In this document: positions 18,227 to 28,236 of the stretch, piece after piece
How positions within the stretch are numbered: the stretch's first letter is position 1
Layout of the letters: each line of letters starts with the position of its first letter
Assembly (NCBI RefSeq): GCF_021559775.1
Contig: NZ_CP056050.1
Coordinates: 186,001-250,000, forward strand
Reading direction: 5' to 3'
Length of the DNA stretch: 64,000 bases
From: Gillisella vitis
Lineage (GTDB): Bacteria > Pseudomonadota > Alphaproteobacteria > Rhizobiales > Rhizobiaceae
Notes under the pieces: model-generated
The model's database searches: none
What the model was told of the DNA's origin: nothing
Seen by the model: the letters and a program-made list of their open reading frames with translations, nothing else
Position numbers and translations under genes: made by a program

Positions 18227-19361
18227 AGGCAGCCTGCTGCTCCGTCCTCTTCGAGAGGTCGTCAGCGCTCTGCGCAATCTCACGCGCACCACCATCCAGC
18301 GCGTGCGTGGTACGAGCGACCGACTCGACGGTTTTCCCGAGACGCATCACCGCCGAATTCAAATCGCTGCGAAGTGTTTCGAATTCCGCGGCGAAAGGTT
18401 CGGTGATCTGAAACGAAAGGTCGCCGTCAGCAAGACGGCGCAGGCCGTCGGCAATCCCGGAAGTCGCCTCAGCAAGGCGTACGTTGGCAGCTGCTTCCGT
18501 TTCCGCTTTCATACGGTCTCGCTCAGCTTCCGCCTGCGCGCGGTGGCGTGCTGCGGTCTCCTCCAACTGCTTCTTTTCAATGGCGCCCTTCCTGAACGTC
18601 TCGATGGCTTCGGCGATAGAACCGATCTCGTCCTTTCTTCCCGCGAAAGGTATCGCGCGATCGGTCTGGCCCGCAGCGAGGTTCGCAATGGAATCCCTTA
18701 CGATCTCGATCGGCCGGGCGACACAGAAGTAAGCGAAGTAGACGATGACTCCCATTATGAGAACCGAGACGCCAATGGCGATATAGCTCGTCTGCACCGT
18801 CCAGCTGTATGATGCCTGGCTGGCAGTATAAGCATCTTGTGCGCCCTTGGTGTTGAAGTCCACGAGAGCGTCGAGGTCTTCGGCGATCCGGTCACCGACG
18901 GGTCCCAACTCGGTGCTGACAGCGTTGATGGAAGCTAAAAGGCCTCGGGATTTGAAGGATCCGGTAATGCCTGATCCAGTGACCACGTAGCCGTCGAAGA
19001 CATCTATCACGCGACCGATCAACGCTTCGTCCGTAGAGGTCATCGGTAGGCTCCTGTATAAGTCAGCCTGCTTCCGGAAGTCAGCGATCGCAGCCGTAAT
19101 AGCGCCGTCGGCTTTCTGCAACTGGTCCTCAGACTGGGCCATTATGTAGTTTCTGTAAGCCAGTCGAAGGTCACCGAGCGCGACGTTCATTTCCTTCGCT
19201 GACGACACGTTCGGCAGCCAGTTTGTCGCTATACTGCCAACATTGGAGTTTATGGCAGAGATCTGTCCCACCGCGAATGTCGAAAATGCTAGGAAGACGA
19301 TTCCCGCGAGTATCACCAAGGATGGGAGCGCCGTCTTAATGCTGGTTCGTGCCATTGTCAT
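18227..19361 (-). pseudogene. Methyl-accepting chemotaxis protein, C-terminal signalling domain lost
   Basis: From ATG 19361 (or 19355) the protein has a first transmembrane helix (LVILAGIVFLAFSTFAVGQI), a four-helix-bundle ligand domain (about 35-185), and a second membrane helix (IAIGVSVLIMGVIVYFAYF). A HAMP domain and a second HAMP-like segment (LADGDLSFQI) follow. It breaks at SADDLSKRTEQQAA, exactly at the IS6 end, where the methylation helices and hairpin tip should start. The hybrid frame runs 14 residues into the IS. Without the signalling domain it cannot control CheA. Confidence 0.88.
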
Positions 19362-19504
19362 CTTTCTAAGTCGGCGCGCGCTGCCCGCCGTTGTTGATGC
19401 AACGCTAAAGTCATCTCGCTTGCACACTGGGCCGCGGGAGCCCGCGGCACTGAAATCAGATACTTGATGTACCAGACGGTCAAATTGCTCATGAAGTTGT
19501 ACTA

Positions 19505-20378
19505 GGCGGTGTGGACGGATTGCCGCAAGTTTAATTTCTGCGATTCCCAAATCAGTATTTGAATGATTCATGGGTTGCCGGTTTCAGAGGAGATCGGCGA
19601 TGCTGACGAAGATGACAGAAGCGGACTGGGCGGTCGCACTTGAGGTTTTCCGCGCCTCGCTTCCGCGGCGGGGCGACAAGGGTCGAGATGACCGGCTGTT
19701 TTTGGAGGCCCTGCACTATTTCTCCGTCAACAATATCACCTGGCGCGGTCTGCCGGAGCGCTATGGACATTGGAACAGTGTCTGGAAGCGCTTTTCCCGA
19801 TTGAGCAAGGCGGGTGTTTTTGAGATTTTCTTCGAGCACCTTGCCAGCCTGAGCACGTCGGCCGATCTGGTTCAGATGTTCGACAGCACCGTGGTGCGCG
19901 CGCATGTTTCGGTAGCAGGAGCAAAAGGGGGCAATATGGCCAAGCGCTTGGCCGCTCGCGAGGCGGCTTCTCGACCAAAATCCACCTGAAGACCGATTTC
20001 GACGGACATCCCATCGCCTTTGATCTGACCGGGGGCGAGAAAGGTGACGCTCCGCACTTTCCAATCCTGCTTGGCCTTGGCCCCGATGTAGATCCCCGCG
20101 CCGCCATGGGCGACAAGGGCTATGACAGCAAGGCTAACCGCCAGGCCGCAAGAAGGCGGGGTGCGGTTCCCGTCATTCCTTATCGTTCAACGGCAAAATC
20201 AAAGCCGACGTTCTTTCCCAAAGCGCTCTACAAAGGTCGCGCCCGCATCGAGCAAGCAATCGGAAAACTCAAGCGCTTCAAGCGCGTTGCGCTACGATGC
20301 GAGAAGACCAAACAAAATTTCTCCTCCATCGTCGCAATCGCCGCAGGCTTCATCTTGATCAAATCCGTCCACACTGCC
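19505..20378 (+). mobile_element. IS5-family (IS427-type) element, copy 1
   Basis: An 874-bp element with ends GGCGGTGTGGACGGAT and, at the right, ATCCGTCCACACTGCC, flanked by TA on both sides as expected for this group. An inverted second copy lies at 22299-23171. It sits about 145 bp upstream of the truncated chemoreceptor gene and may have replaced its promoter region. Confidence 0.9.
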
Positions 20379-20381
20379 TAA
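19600..20381 (+). CDS. IS427-type transposase made by -1 programmed frameshift
   Basis: ORF 1 starts at ATG 19600 (GGAGATC upstream) and encodes the N-terminal half, including PRRGDKGRDDRLFLEALHYF and MFDSTVVRAHV, where the Asp is the first catalytic residue. At the A-then-G run near 19923-19931 (AAAAGGGGGC) a -1 shift leads into GQALGRSRGGFSTKIHLK, then AAMGDKGYDSKANR (second Asp) and KGRARIEQAIGKLKRFKR (Glu). The second frame runs to the stop at 20379-20381, whose last bases are the target TA. Two-frame expression over such a run is usual for IS427-group elements, so this copy appears functional. Confidence 0.85.
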
Positions 20382-20668
20382 AATGCTAACGGAAACGCCC
20401 TGTCAGCGCGCTGGACCCCTTTATTCGCTTTCGGTATTAAACCTGCGCGTTAATTGTATTTTCGACATCGATAAAAGAGATGACCGGCGGCTCGTAAGGG
20501 CCGGAACGTCCCGCGCTTGTGAGGTGAGGAGAGTCCGCAACGGGATAGCAGGTCGCTGGGACTGCTGGCAGGCCACTATACATTCACGGCTGAAGTGTGA
20601 GTGGCCTCTTCGGATCGCCTCCGCGCTGGGCCATCCGACATGCAACGCCTGTACGGCTCGAAGCGCAG

Positions 20669-21640
20669 TCAGCGCGTCCGTGTTTGTTTGGGAGTTTCGC
20701 CAAACCGCTTTCGGTATCTTCGAGAAAAGTCCGCGTGATGCTGGAAACCCCAGGCATTTGCGATCTGCGATATGTAGCCTGGAGCGAAGCCTCGCTTGAG
20801 GGCATCGTGGACGCGGTCAAGTCGACATTCGATAATGTACTGAACCGGAGTTATGCCTTTCGATTCCCTGAAAGCGATCTGCAAACTGCGAACGCTGACC
20901 CCTGCGGCGAACGCGATCTCGGACACGGTTATCGGACTTGCTAGGTTCGCTTCTATGTAATCGAGGGCGTTTCGAAGCACTCGGTTGTTTACCTGGTCGG
21001 CGGTGGGTCTCACGGCCGCCGTTGTTGGCCAGCAGGACAGCAGGTGGAAGACGAGCAGTTCCTCGACTATCGGAAAAGACAGCGGATTATGGTCTCCGTG
21101 CTGCTGGAGGTTGTCGTGCAAGCGGAGGAGCGCGGTCCTGAAGATGCGGATCTGAGGTATGTTCACGTCGACGACGGGTACGAAGGATGCGAACGTGCTA
21201 CGTTCCTCCCCGTACAGCGCCTGCATTTTCTGGAATATGCTTACGGATGCGATTGTACAGCTTATCATACTGGCGCTCCGGGAAGTTCGCTCATACTCCA
21301 TATCCCGAAAAGGTATGATAACGCCCTGTCCTCGGTCGATGTTGACCTCTTCCCGACCGTCCTTACGCGCCAAGCCGCCGCTTATAGGGAATCGGATAGT
21401 CACCAGATCCGAAACAACACGCGGCCGGGCTTCGAAACCTGTCGCGGACTCCGTTTTCCAAACACAAAAATCTCGAATTTTAGTCCCGCCGAACTTGAGA
21501 CGGACCGGCTCTCGACCAAGAGAAGTGAATCCAACCGGGCACAAACTGTCTGACTGTAACCTGTCGTTATCATCGTGGGTTAGGAGATCGAAACGAAACC
21601 TTGTCGGAACCGTGTTCGCAACAGAATTCAAGACAGGCAT
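20669..21640 (-). CDS. AraC-family transcriptional regulator (AraC_binding_2 type)
   Basis: A 323-residue protein. The N-terminal 200 residues form a beta-rich cupin-like ligand domain, including GQGVIIPFRDMEYERTS. The C-terminal 100 residues hold the two AraC HTHs: ITVSEIAFAAGVSVRSLQIA, and QIANAWGFQHHADFSRRYRK followed by RFGETP. It is the only gene between the two inverted IS427-type copies and is undamaged. Its targets are unknown because both neighbours are transposons. The 290 bp between its stop and copy 1 show no gene. Confidence 0.88.
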   Translation of the reverse strand: MPVLNSVANTVPTRFRFDLLTHDDNDRLQSDSLCPVGFTSLGREPVRLKFGGTKIRDFCVWKTESATGFEARPRVVSDLVTIRFPISGGLARKDGREEVNIDRGQGVIIPFRDMEYERTSRSASMISCTIASVSIFQKMQALYGEERSTFASFVPVVDVNIPQIRIFRTALLRLHDNLQQHGDHNPLSFPIVEELLVFHLLSCWPTTAAVRPTADQVNNRVLRNALDYIEANLASPITVSEIAFAAGVSVRSLQIAFRESKGITPVQYIIECRLDRVHDALKRGFAPGYISQIANAWGFQHHADFSRRYRKRFGETPKQTRTR

Positions 21641-22298
21641 CGAAAACTCGTGATAAAATGCCGCTCACGACAGCGAGCAGATCGGAGGGATAGTAGGAAA
21701 GCGGTCTCTAGCCGTGACTTACCACTAATGCAACCATTCGTCACTAACCGCCGATCATCGAAGCTATGCATTTAACGAAATTATCATAGTGAATGCGAAA
21801 ACACCTCAACAGTACGACGGGCAAACTGTGGAGCGTGTTGATGATCAACACGCAATTCCCGCCCCTTCGGACCCGGCCAACTATCCGCAGCTGTACATAG
21901 CTACGACCGAGGCCTGCGGGTTTTGCCAGACTGTAGAGCGTTCGCCACGTCAGCGAGACGGCAAGCGGCAAACCGACCTATGGCTTGAACCGAATTCCCG
22001 GCAGCCGGAACCATTCGGCTGATATGTAAGTGCGCGCCTTGCGAGCTCATACCGGTAAGTCTCATACGACGTCGACGGGTATCTAGCGACAGCGCTTCGT
22101 TCGAGAAGCTTTTGGCGGGCAGGCTACCGATTGGTCGGCGCGTGAGAAGCGATCGAGGCTGTGGCGCTCGATCAGACCGATGTTTGTATAGATTGCGAGA
22201 GTCCTATCATATTTCGGCACGTACTACGTAAAATCGAAGTATGATATTGTCTAAGGAAAGTCATTGGATCATTACAGCAAGCATTAAATCAACTCCTA
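21641..22298. other. Gene-poor stretch between the AraC gene and IS427-type copy 2
   Basis: No convincing coding sequence. A 78-residue frame from GTG 21789 contains a CGFC pair but has no family resemblance and no good ribosome site. Confidence 0.5.
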
Positions 22299-23076
22299 GG
22301 CAGTGTGGACGGATTTGATCAAGATGAAGCCTGCGGCGATTGCGACGATGGAGGAGAAATTTTGTTTGGTCTTCTCGCATCGTAGCGCAACGCGCTTGAA
22401 GCGCTTGAGTTTTCCGATTGCTTGCTCGATGCGGGCGCGACCTTTATAGAGCGCTTTGGGAAAGAACGTCGGCTTTGATTTTGCCGTTGAACGATAAGGA
22501 ATGACGGGAACCGCACCCCGCCTTCTTGCGGCCTGGCGGTTAGCCTTGCTGTCATAGCCCTTGTCGCCCATGGCGGCGCGGGGATCTACATCGGGGCCAA
22601 GGCCAAGCAGGATTGGAAAGTGCGGAGCGTCACCTTTCTCGCCCCCGGTCAGATCAAAGGCGATGGGATGTCCGTCGAAATCGGTCTTCAGGTGGATTTT
22701 GGTCGAGAAGCCGCCTCGCGAGCGGCCAAGCGCTTGGCCATATTGCCCCCTTTTGCTCCTGCTACCGAAACATGCGGCGCACCACGGTGCTGTCGAACAT
22801 CTGAACCAGATCGGCCGACGTGCTCAGGCTGGCAAGGTGCTCGAAGAAAATCTCAAAAACACCCGCCTTGCTCAATCGGGAAAAGCGCTTCCAGACACTG
22901 TTCCAATGTCCATAGCGCTCCGGCAGACCGCGCCAGGTGATATTGTTGACGGAGAAATAGTGCAGGGCCTCCAAAAACAGCCGGTCATCTCGACCCTTGT
23001 CGCCCCGCCGCGGAAGCGAGGCGCGGAAAACCTCAAGTGCGACCGCCCAGTCCGCTTCTGTCATCTTCGTCAGCAT
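22296..23076 (-). pseudogene. IS427-type transposase, copy 2, with a one-base deletion
   Basis: The same two-frame gene as copy 1, but the GTGCGCGCGCATG of copy 1 is GTGCGCCGCATG here, a single-base loss just after the first catalytic Asp (MFDSTVVR). ORF 1 therefore ends early at VVRRMFR, before the programmed shift site. The second half is unchanged (GDKGYDSKANR, RARIEQAIGKLKRF). This copy should make no transposase and depends on copy 1. Confidence 0.85.
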
Positions 23077-23171
23077 CGCCGATCTCCTCTGAAACCGGCA
23101 ACCCATGAATCATTCAAATACTGATTTGGGAATCGCAGAAATTAAACTTGCGGCAATCCGTCCACACCGCC
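22299..23171 (-). mobile_element. IS427-type element, copy 2 (inverted)
   Basis: 873 bp, one base shorter than copy 1 and inverted to it, flanked by TA on both sides. Together the copies enclose 1.9 kb with the AraC gene, a composite-transposon-like arrangement. Confidence 0.9.
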
Positions 23172-23184
23172 TAAAACGAGTGTA

Positions 23185-23766
23185 ATGATGGCTACCACAA
23201 CGCAGTTCAACCCATTGCGGCTTGTGAACGACGCTATTAACAATGCCAATATGGCAGGTCAAACACTTACCACGGACGCCATAGCGCTGCTCTGGAAGGT
23301 CGCACAGGGAAAACTCAGCAAGGGTGACGCAGCTGAACTTTCGCGAACCCTGATAGGAACCATTATCCAGAAGCGGGAGCGGCATGAGGTCCGCGTTGTC
23401 GACAAAGAAACGGCCGCGGCACTCGACGCCAAGCAGCGACCCTGTCCGAAATACGCGGACAACTCGTCACGTTACAAGCTCCAGCGTCCTATAATAGCAC
23501 CTCCATCAAGCAATAGTCGCTCGGACGTTGTGCGTGGGCACCGTTTCAAAACGTATCTCGATCACGGCCTGAATACCAGCCGCTTGACTGAGGGACCCGG
23601 TGCCTTCGGGTCCCCATCGTGCGGATACGCTAACCCTGCGTTTATCCGAGTAGCTGCCATTCGTCTTGCGGCGCTAGGTCAATGGATTGCCAACCACGCG
23701 TTCGGGTACACGAATCCGTTAGCGTTGGCTATCGGGCAACTGCTCAACGCGGCACCTTTTTCTTAG
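23185..23766 (+). CDS. Hypothetical protein, unrecognised
   Basis: A 193-residue frame starting 14 bp after the end of IS427-type copy 2. The first 75 residues look like a normal soluble alpha-helical protein (NPLRLVNDAINNANMAGQTL, then IALLWKVAQGKLSKGDAAEL). After about residue 85 the composition becomes irregular, and the original C-terminus may have been lost by a frameshift. I do not recognise a family. The promoter region may have been replaced by the IS. Confidence 0.45.
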   Translation: MMATTTQFNPLRLVNDAINNANMAGQTLTTDAIALLWKVAQGKLSKGDAAELSRTLIGTIIQKRERHEVRVVDKETAAALDAKQRPCPKYADNSSRYKLQRPIIAPPSSNSRSDVVRGHRFKTYLDHGLNTSRLTEGPGAFGSPSCGYANPAFIRVAAIRLAALGQWIANHAFGYTNPLALAIGQLLNAAPFS

Positions 23767-24067
23767 CCGCACACCCTGCAGCTTCGGCGGTGCCACCGTA
23801 GGTCGAGTTGAGACGAAACAAAAGACAGCCGCGCCCCAATTCACGAACACCCATTCACGCGAGTTGAGTTGCCGCCGAGTGCCGTCGACGACCCGCTGCG
23901 ACGGCTAGCATCAGTTCCTATCATTTTTACGAAATTAGACATACCTGACGCGAAGCGAGCCGTAGCGTTAACATTTTGTCCATCGCTTGACGATGAGATG
24001 GTTAACGGACTGGAACGGAGCAATGTCCGCCGTCTCTAATAATAACAACAGCTTGCAGAGTAAGGCG
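23767..24067. other. Intergenic region, nothing recognised
   Basis: No gene, repeat or terminator is clear here. The frame of the next gene is open back to 23987 but has no good ribosome site there. Confidence 0.5.
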
Positions 24068-24394
24068 ATGAGAAAACGAGTGCGTTTGAACGAGCTGCGG
24101 GTTGGAATGTGGGTCGCTGAGATAGACATGCCTCCTGGCATGTCTTCTGATCATGCCGCGCCCTTCGCAATCGCATTTCCTTCGGAGTTAGAGCGCCTTA
24201 CCGATCTCAGCATTCTCAGTGTCGTCAGCGATGCGAGGAAAGGACTGGATATGGCGAGAAGTCGCGTATCGACCGTCGACCTCCAGCAGGAAATAAGCGC
24301 CAGATTGCCGAGAGAGGAGATAGCTGCAGCCGCGCGGACAATCTCTAGATTAAGGCCGCATCTCAACGCGGTTTCAGAGTCTTTTAGACAGTAA
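24068..24394 (+). CDS. Stand-alone DUF3391 domain (HD-GYP N-terminal module)
   Basis: From Met 24068 (MRKRVRLNELRVGMWVAEID) about 108 residues match the DUF3391 domain that normally precedes the HD-GYP cyclic-di-GMP phosphodiesterase domain: an N-terminal RVxxLRVGM motif, a PF...F segment, then a VSDARKGLDM stretch. The gene ends at ESFRQ with a stop, and no HD-GYP sequence follows in any frame before the next gene. It is either a truncated phosphodiesterase or an independent regulatory module. The next gene starts 125 bp later. Confidence 0.6.
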   Translation: MRKRVRLNELRVGMWVAEIDMPPGMSSDHAAPFAIAFPSELERLTDLSILSVVSDARKGLDMARSRVSTVDLQQEISARLPREEIAAAARTISRLRPHLNAVSESFRQ

Positions 24395-24519
24395 ATCGCA
24401 ACGAAGCCTGAAATAAAGAAGGTAATATTATCAGAATGGAACATCGGAAAATCATGCAACAGTCATACAATGACATAAACGATATCAAAAGAAGTGCCTG
24501 CCCGGGGAGAGATAAACTT

Positions 24520-26259
24520 ATGGATAGAAATGACCGTAGTTCATTGAGAATAATGTTCTCGTCGGTATGTCTCTTCCTTCTCATGCCCCATCATACATTC
24601 GCAGGCATGAAAGAAGCCCGCGAATTCCTCTCATCCGAGATTGGCTCGCTATCGGTTCTATCTCGGGCTGATCAAGAGAACGAGATGAAGTGGTTCATCG
24701 AAGCGGCGAGGCCTTATCAAGGAATGGAAATCAACGTCGTTTCCGAGACTCTGACGACGCATAAATACGAGTCGGAAGTCCTCGCTCCGGCATTCACGGC
24801 TATCACCGGCATCCGGGTCAACCATGAGCTCACGAGCGAAGGCGACGTCGTGGACAAGCTCCAGACCCAGATGCAGTCCGGTGAAAGTTCCTACGATGCG
24901 TACGTAAACGACTCGGATCTGATCGGCACGCACTGGCGCTACCAACAGGCCCGGTCACTTACAAAGTTCATGCGCGACGAGGGCAGGGACGTCACCAATC
25001 CGGACCTGGACCTGAACGACTACATCGGCCTCAAGTTCACGTCGGCACCGGACGGCGACCTGTATCAGCTACCCGACCAGCAGTTCGCGAACCTCTACTG
25101 GTTCCGGTACGACTGGTTCAACGACCAGAAGAACAAGGCCGACTTCAAGGCGAAATACGGCTACGACCTCGGCGTTCCCGTCAACTGGTCCGCCTATGAG
25201 GACATCGCCGAGTTCTTCACCGGCCGCGAGATCGACGGCAAGAAGGTCTATGGCCACATGGACTACGGCAAGAAGGACCCGTCGCTCGGCTGGCGCTTCA
25301 CCGATGCCTGGCTGTCGATGGCTGGCAATGGCGACAAGGGCCTGCCGAACGGTCTTCCGGTCGACGAGTGGGGCATCAAGGTCAACGAGAAGTCCCAGCC
25401 GGTCGGCTCCTGCGTCGCCCGCGGCGGCGACACCAACGGCCCGGCTGCAGTCTATTCCATTCAGAAGTATCTGGACTGGATGAAGGCCTACGCACCTCCA
25501 AGGGCAGGCAGCATGAACTTTTCCGAGTCCGGTCCGGTTCCGGCGCAAGGCGAGATTGCGCAGCAGATCTTCATGTACACCGCCTTCACCGCGGATATGG
25601 TCAAACCCGGCCTTCCGGTCGTGACAGGCGACGGAACCCCGAAATGGCGCTTCGCTCCTTCGCCGCATGGCGTCTACTGGAAGGACGGGATGAAGCTCGG
25701 CTATCAAGACGTCGGCTCGTGGACGCTATTGAAATCCACGCCCGTGGACCGAGCTAAAGCGGCTTGGCTTTACGCCCAATTCGTCACTTCGAAAACTGTC
25801 GACGTCAAGAAAAGCCATATGGGCCTGACCTTCATTCGCGAGTCTACGATACACGACACGAGCTTTACGAAAAGGGCCTCCAAACTCGGCGGTCTCGTCG
25901 AGTTCTACCGCTCGCCGGCCCGCGTCCAGTGGTCGCCCACCGGCACCAACGTTCCCGACTATCCGAAGCTATCTGAGTTATGGTGGCAGGCTATCGGCGA
26001 CGCAGCAGCGGGGACGAAAACCCCGCAGGAGGCATTGGATTCGCTATGCGCCAACCAGGAACGTGTCCTCCAGCGCCTTGAGCGTGCCGAAATCCAGGGA
26101 GCCATCGGTCCGGTGCTGTCAGAACAGCGCGATCTCCAGTACTGGCACCAGGTCGCCGTAGCGAACGGCCACCTCGCGCCGCAGCCGAAAATCCAGAACG
26201 AAAAACAAAGCCCGGTCACCGTTGACTACGACGCGCTCGTCGACAGCTGGCGAAACTAG
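24520..26259 (+). CDS. Periplasmic solute-binding protein, GlpV-like (polyol/glycerol family)
   Basis: About 579 residues from ATG 24520 (GGGGAGAG upstream), with a signal peptide ending near HHTFA. The mature protein has the architecture and motifs of GlpV-type ABC binding proteins of rhizobia: ARPYQGMEINVVSETLTTHK, SEGDVVDKLQTQMQSG, LYQLPDQQFANLYWFRYDWF, and GVPVNWSAYEDIAEFFT. GlpV binds glycerol for the GlpSTPQV importer. Here no permease or ATPase gene is nearby. Instead, 63 bp downstream on the same strand lies a chemoreceptor gene, so the protein may present its ligand to that receptor. The exact ligand is not proven. Confidence 0.85.
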   Translation: MDRNDRSSLRIMFSSVCLFLLMPHHTFAGMKEAREFLSSEIGSLSVLSRADQENEMKWFIEAARPYQGMEINVVSETLTTHKYESEVLAPAFTAITGIRVNHELTSEGDVVDKLQTQMQSGESSYDAYVNDSDLIGTHWRYQQARSLTKFMRDEGRDVTNPDLDLNDYIGLKFTSAPDGDLYQLPDQQFANLYWFRYDWFNDQKNKADFKAKYGYDLGVPVNWSAYEDIAEFFTGREIDGKKVYGHMDYGKKDPSLGWRFTDAWLSMAGNGDKGLPNGLPVDEWGIKVNEKSQPVGSCVARGGDTNGPAAVYSIQKYLDWMKAYAPPRAGSMNFSESGPVPAQGEIAQQIFMYTAFTADMVKPGLPVVTGDGTPKWRFAPSPHGVYWKDGMKLGYQDVGSWTLLKSTPVDRAKAAWLYAQFVTSKTVDVKKSHMGLTFIRESTIHDTSFTKRASKLGGLVEFYRSPARVQWSPTGTNVPDYPKLSELWWQAIGDAAAGTKTPQEALDSLCANQERVLQRLERAEIQGAIGPVLSEQRDLQYWHQVAVANGHLAPQPKIQNEKQSPVTVDYDALVDSWRN

Positions 26260-26322
26260 CGACAGGGCGACGTCAGACATTGAAATGTACCACTTTAAAC
26301 CCTCCCTCAAAGGTAAATCATC

Positions 26323-28161
26323 ATGCGACGCCCTAGTATCCTAGTCTCAGTAAGCCTCTCTCTTGTTACGATCAGCATCGTCGTCTTGGGCCTGTACGCC
26401 TTCATGGTAACGGGCATGGATCGGCTCAACGCGCGCACGGCAGACGTCGCCGACGGTTGGCTCCCGCGCAGCAAACTGTCCGCGCAAGTCAAGATCGCCT
26501 TGGACGATCTGCGGATTGTTTACGGCCAGCATGCGGTGGAAGCGAACGTCCAGCGAATGAACGAGCTGGCCAAGATATCTGCAACCCGGGAAGCCGACCT
26601 GCGTGATGCGCTGGAGGTCTATGAGAAGCGCATCTCCTCAGACGTTGAGCGCGCGGCGTTTGCGCCGATCCCTCCACTCGTGGACAGTTTCGTTCAGAAA
26701 GGCGGCTACATGCTGGAGATGTCCTCCGGCAAGTCTAAAGACCTTGCCGGATACCTTTTCGGCCACGGCATGACGACCTTGGCAAAAGACATCAACGCGT
26801 CGCTCGACAAACTGATCGCATTCAGCGAGGAGGGTGCCCACGCTTCGAAGACAGACGGCGTCAAGACGTTCAGATCAGTGCAGTTCGGAAGTCTGCTCGC
26901 ACTTGGTATCGCGCTGACGATCCTGGCCGGTGTGACCGCATATGTTATCCGCGGCGTCGCGCGGCCAGTGAAACTCATCACGGGCTCAATGTCCCGTCTC
27001 GCTGGAGGGAATACTCAGGCAAGCGTGCCTTTCGCCGATCGGTCCGACGAAATCGGCTTGATGGCCGCCGCGGTCGAGGTGTTCCGCAAGGAGGCGATCG
27101 AGAAGACGGCGCTGGAAATCCAAGCGGATCGAGACCGCAAACATGCGGAAGCTTCACGCGAAAGGCTTACTCACGAGGCTGAAGCCGCCGCGATGGCGCG
27201 GCTTCAGCAAGCGATCTCCGGCATCGCCGATGGTCTCCACGCAATATCGCACGGCAATCTGCAGATGAGGCTGGGCAAGCCGCTGTCGCCGGAATTCGAC
27301 AAGCTACGGCTCGACCTTAATACGGCAGCCGAGCAGCTTTCGGCCACGCTGAATACGGTGAACTCCGCGGCGCATTCCATTTTGAGCCGTTCGACCGAGA
27401 TCGCAGACAGCACTGCGGCCCTGTCGAACCGTACCGAAGAGCAGGCCGCGGCGCTTGTCAAGACGACTGCCTCTATCAATCAGATCGCTTCTACCATGGG
27501 GCATTCAGTCAAGCGACTCGACGACGCACGCCTGGTCGCCAGAACCGCCAACGAAAGCGCGACGAAATCGGGCTGCATCGTGGCTGAGACCATTCAAGCG
27601 ATGGAGAAGATCGAACACTCCTCTGGCCAGATTTCGAGCATCACGCAGGTCATCAACGAAATCGCGTTTCAAACGAGCCTTCTGGCACTCAACGCGGGTG
27701 TCGAAGCCGCTAGAGCGGGAGAGGCTGGAAAGGGCTTCGCCGTCGTCGCCCAGGAAGTTCGCGCGCTCGCCACGCGATCGGCCGAGGCCGCGAAGGAAAT
27801 CAACGGACTCATCGAGACGTCGAGCACCCAGGTCAAAGCGGGCGTCGAACTCGTCCACAAGACCGGAGCAACCTTGGGGACGATCGTATCCCATATCTCT
27901 TCCATGAACGAAAGCATGGAGGGTATCGCATCTGCGACAGTTGAACAGGCGACGACTCTTTCAGAGGTCACGCATGCGATCAACCAACTGGACAAATTCA
28001 CGCAGCAAAACACGGCCATGGTCGAGGAAACCTCAGCCGCGAGCTTCGAGCTGGCAGCGGAAGCGAGAATACTGCAAGACCTAATGGCCGCCTTCGAGCT
28101 TCCGGATACATCCATGGCCGACAGGCCTTTCCAACAGCCGGCGCGGCAACGCGCAGCCTAA
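26323..28161 (+). CDS. Methyl-accepting chemotaxis protein (four-helix-bundle sensor)
   Basis: A 612-residue transmembrane chemoreceptor. It has TM1 (LVTISIVVLGLYAFMVTGM), a periplasmic four-helix bundle (about 32-180), TM2 (GSLLALGIALTILAGVTAYV), HAMP (about 208-262) with a second HAMP-like segment (ISHGNLQMRL), and the full signalling domain. The conserved hairpin tip reads NEIAFQTSLLALNAGVEAAR, then AGEAGKGFAVVAQEVRALA. There is no CheR-docking pentapeptide; the tail is QPARQRAA. It is probably cotranscribed with the upstream solute-binding protein, a pairing typical of indirect, binding-protein-dependent chemotaxis. Confidence 0.92.
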   Translation: MRRPSILVSVSLSLVTISIVVLGLYAFMVTGMDRLNARTADVADGWLPRSKLSAQVKIALDDLRIVYGQHAVEANVQRMNELAKISATREADLRDALEVYEKRISSDVERAAFAPIPPLVDSFVQKGGYMLEMSSGKSKDLAGYLFGHGMTTLAKDINASLDKLIAFSEEGAHASKTDGVKTFRSVQFGSLLALGIALTILAGVTAYVIRGVARPVKLITGSMSRLAGGNTQASVPFADRSDEIGLMAAAVEVFRKEAIEKTALEIQADRDRKHAEASRERLTHEAEAAAMARLQQAISGIADGLHAISHGNLQMRLGKPLSPEFDKLRLDLNTAAEQLSATLNTVNSAAHSILSRSTEIADSTAALSNRTEEQAAALVKTTASINQIASTMGHSVKRLDDARLVARTANESATKSGCIVAETIQAMEKIEHSSGQISSITQVINEIAFQTSLLALNAGVEAARAGEAGKGFAVVAQEVRALATRSAEAAKEINGLIETSSTQVKAGVELVHKTGATLGTIVSHISSMNESMEGIASATVEQATTLSEVTHAINQLDKFTQQNTAMVEETSAASFELAAEARILQDLMAAFELPDTSMADRPFQQPARQRAA

Positions 28162-28236
28162 TGGCGAACGTCCGGCGAACGGCGATGTTCATCGAGCAGG
28201 TTGACGTCTAAGGAAGACTTGCCCTACTGAAAAAAT

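Noticed and set aside
17401..18234. Target-site duplication around IS6 copy B
   Set aside because: The flanking 8-mers GGCCGGCG and AGGCAGCC differ.
21789..22022. 78-codon frame with a CGFC motif, suggestive of thioredoxin
   Set aside because: There is no thioredoxin context around the motif, the start would be GTG without a ribosome site, and the composition is irregular.
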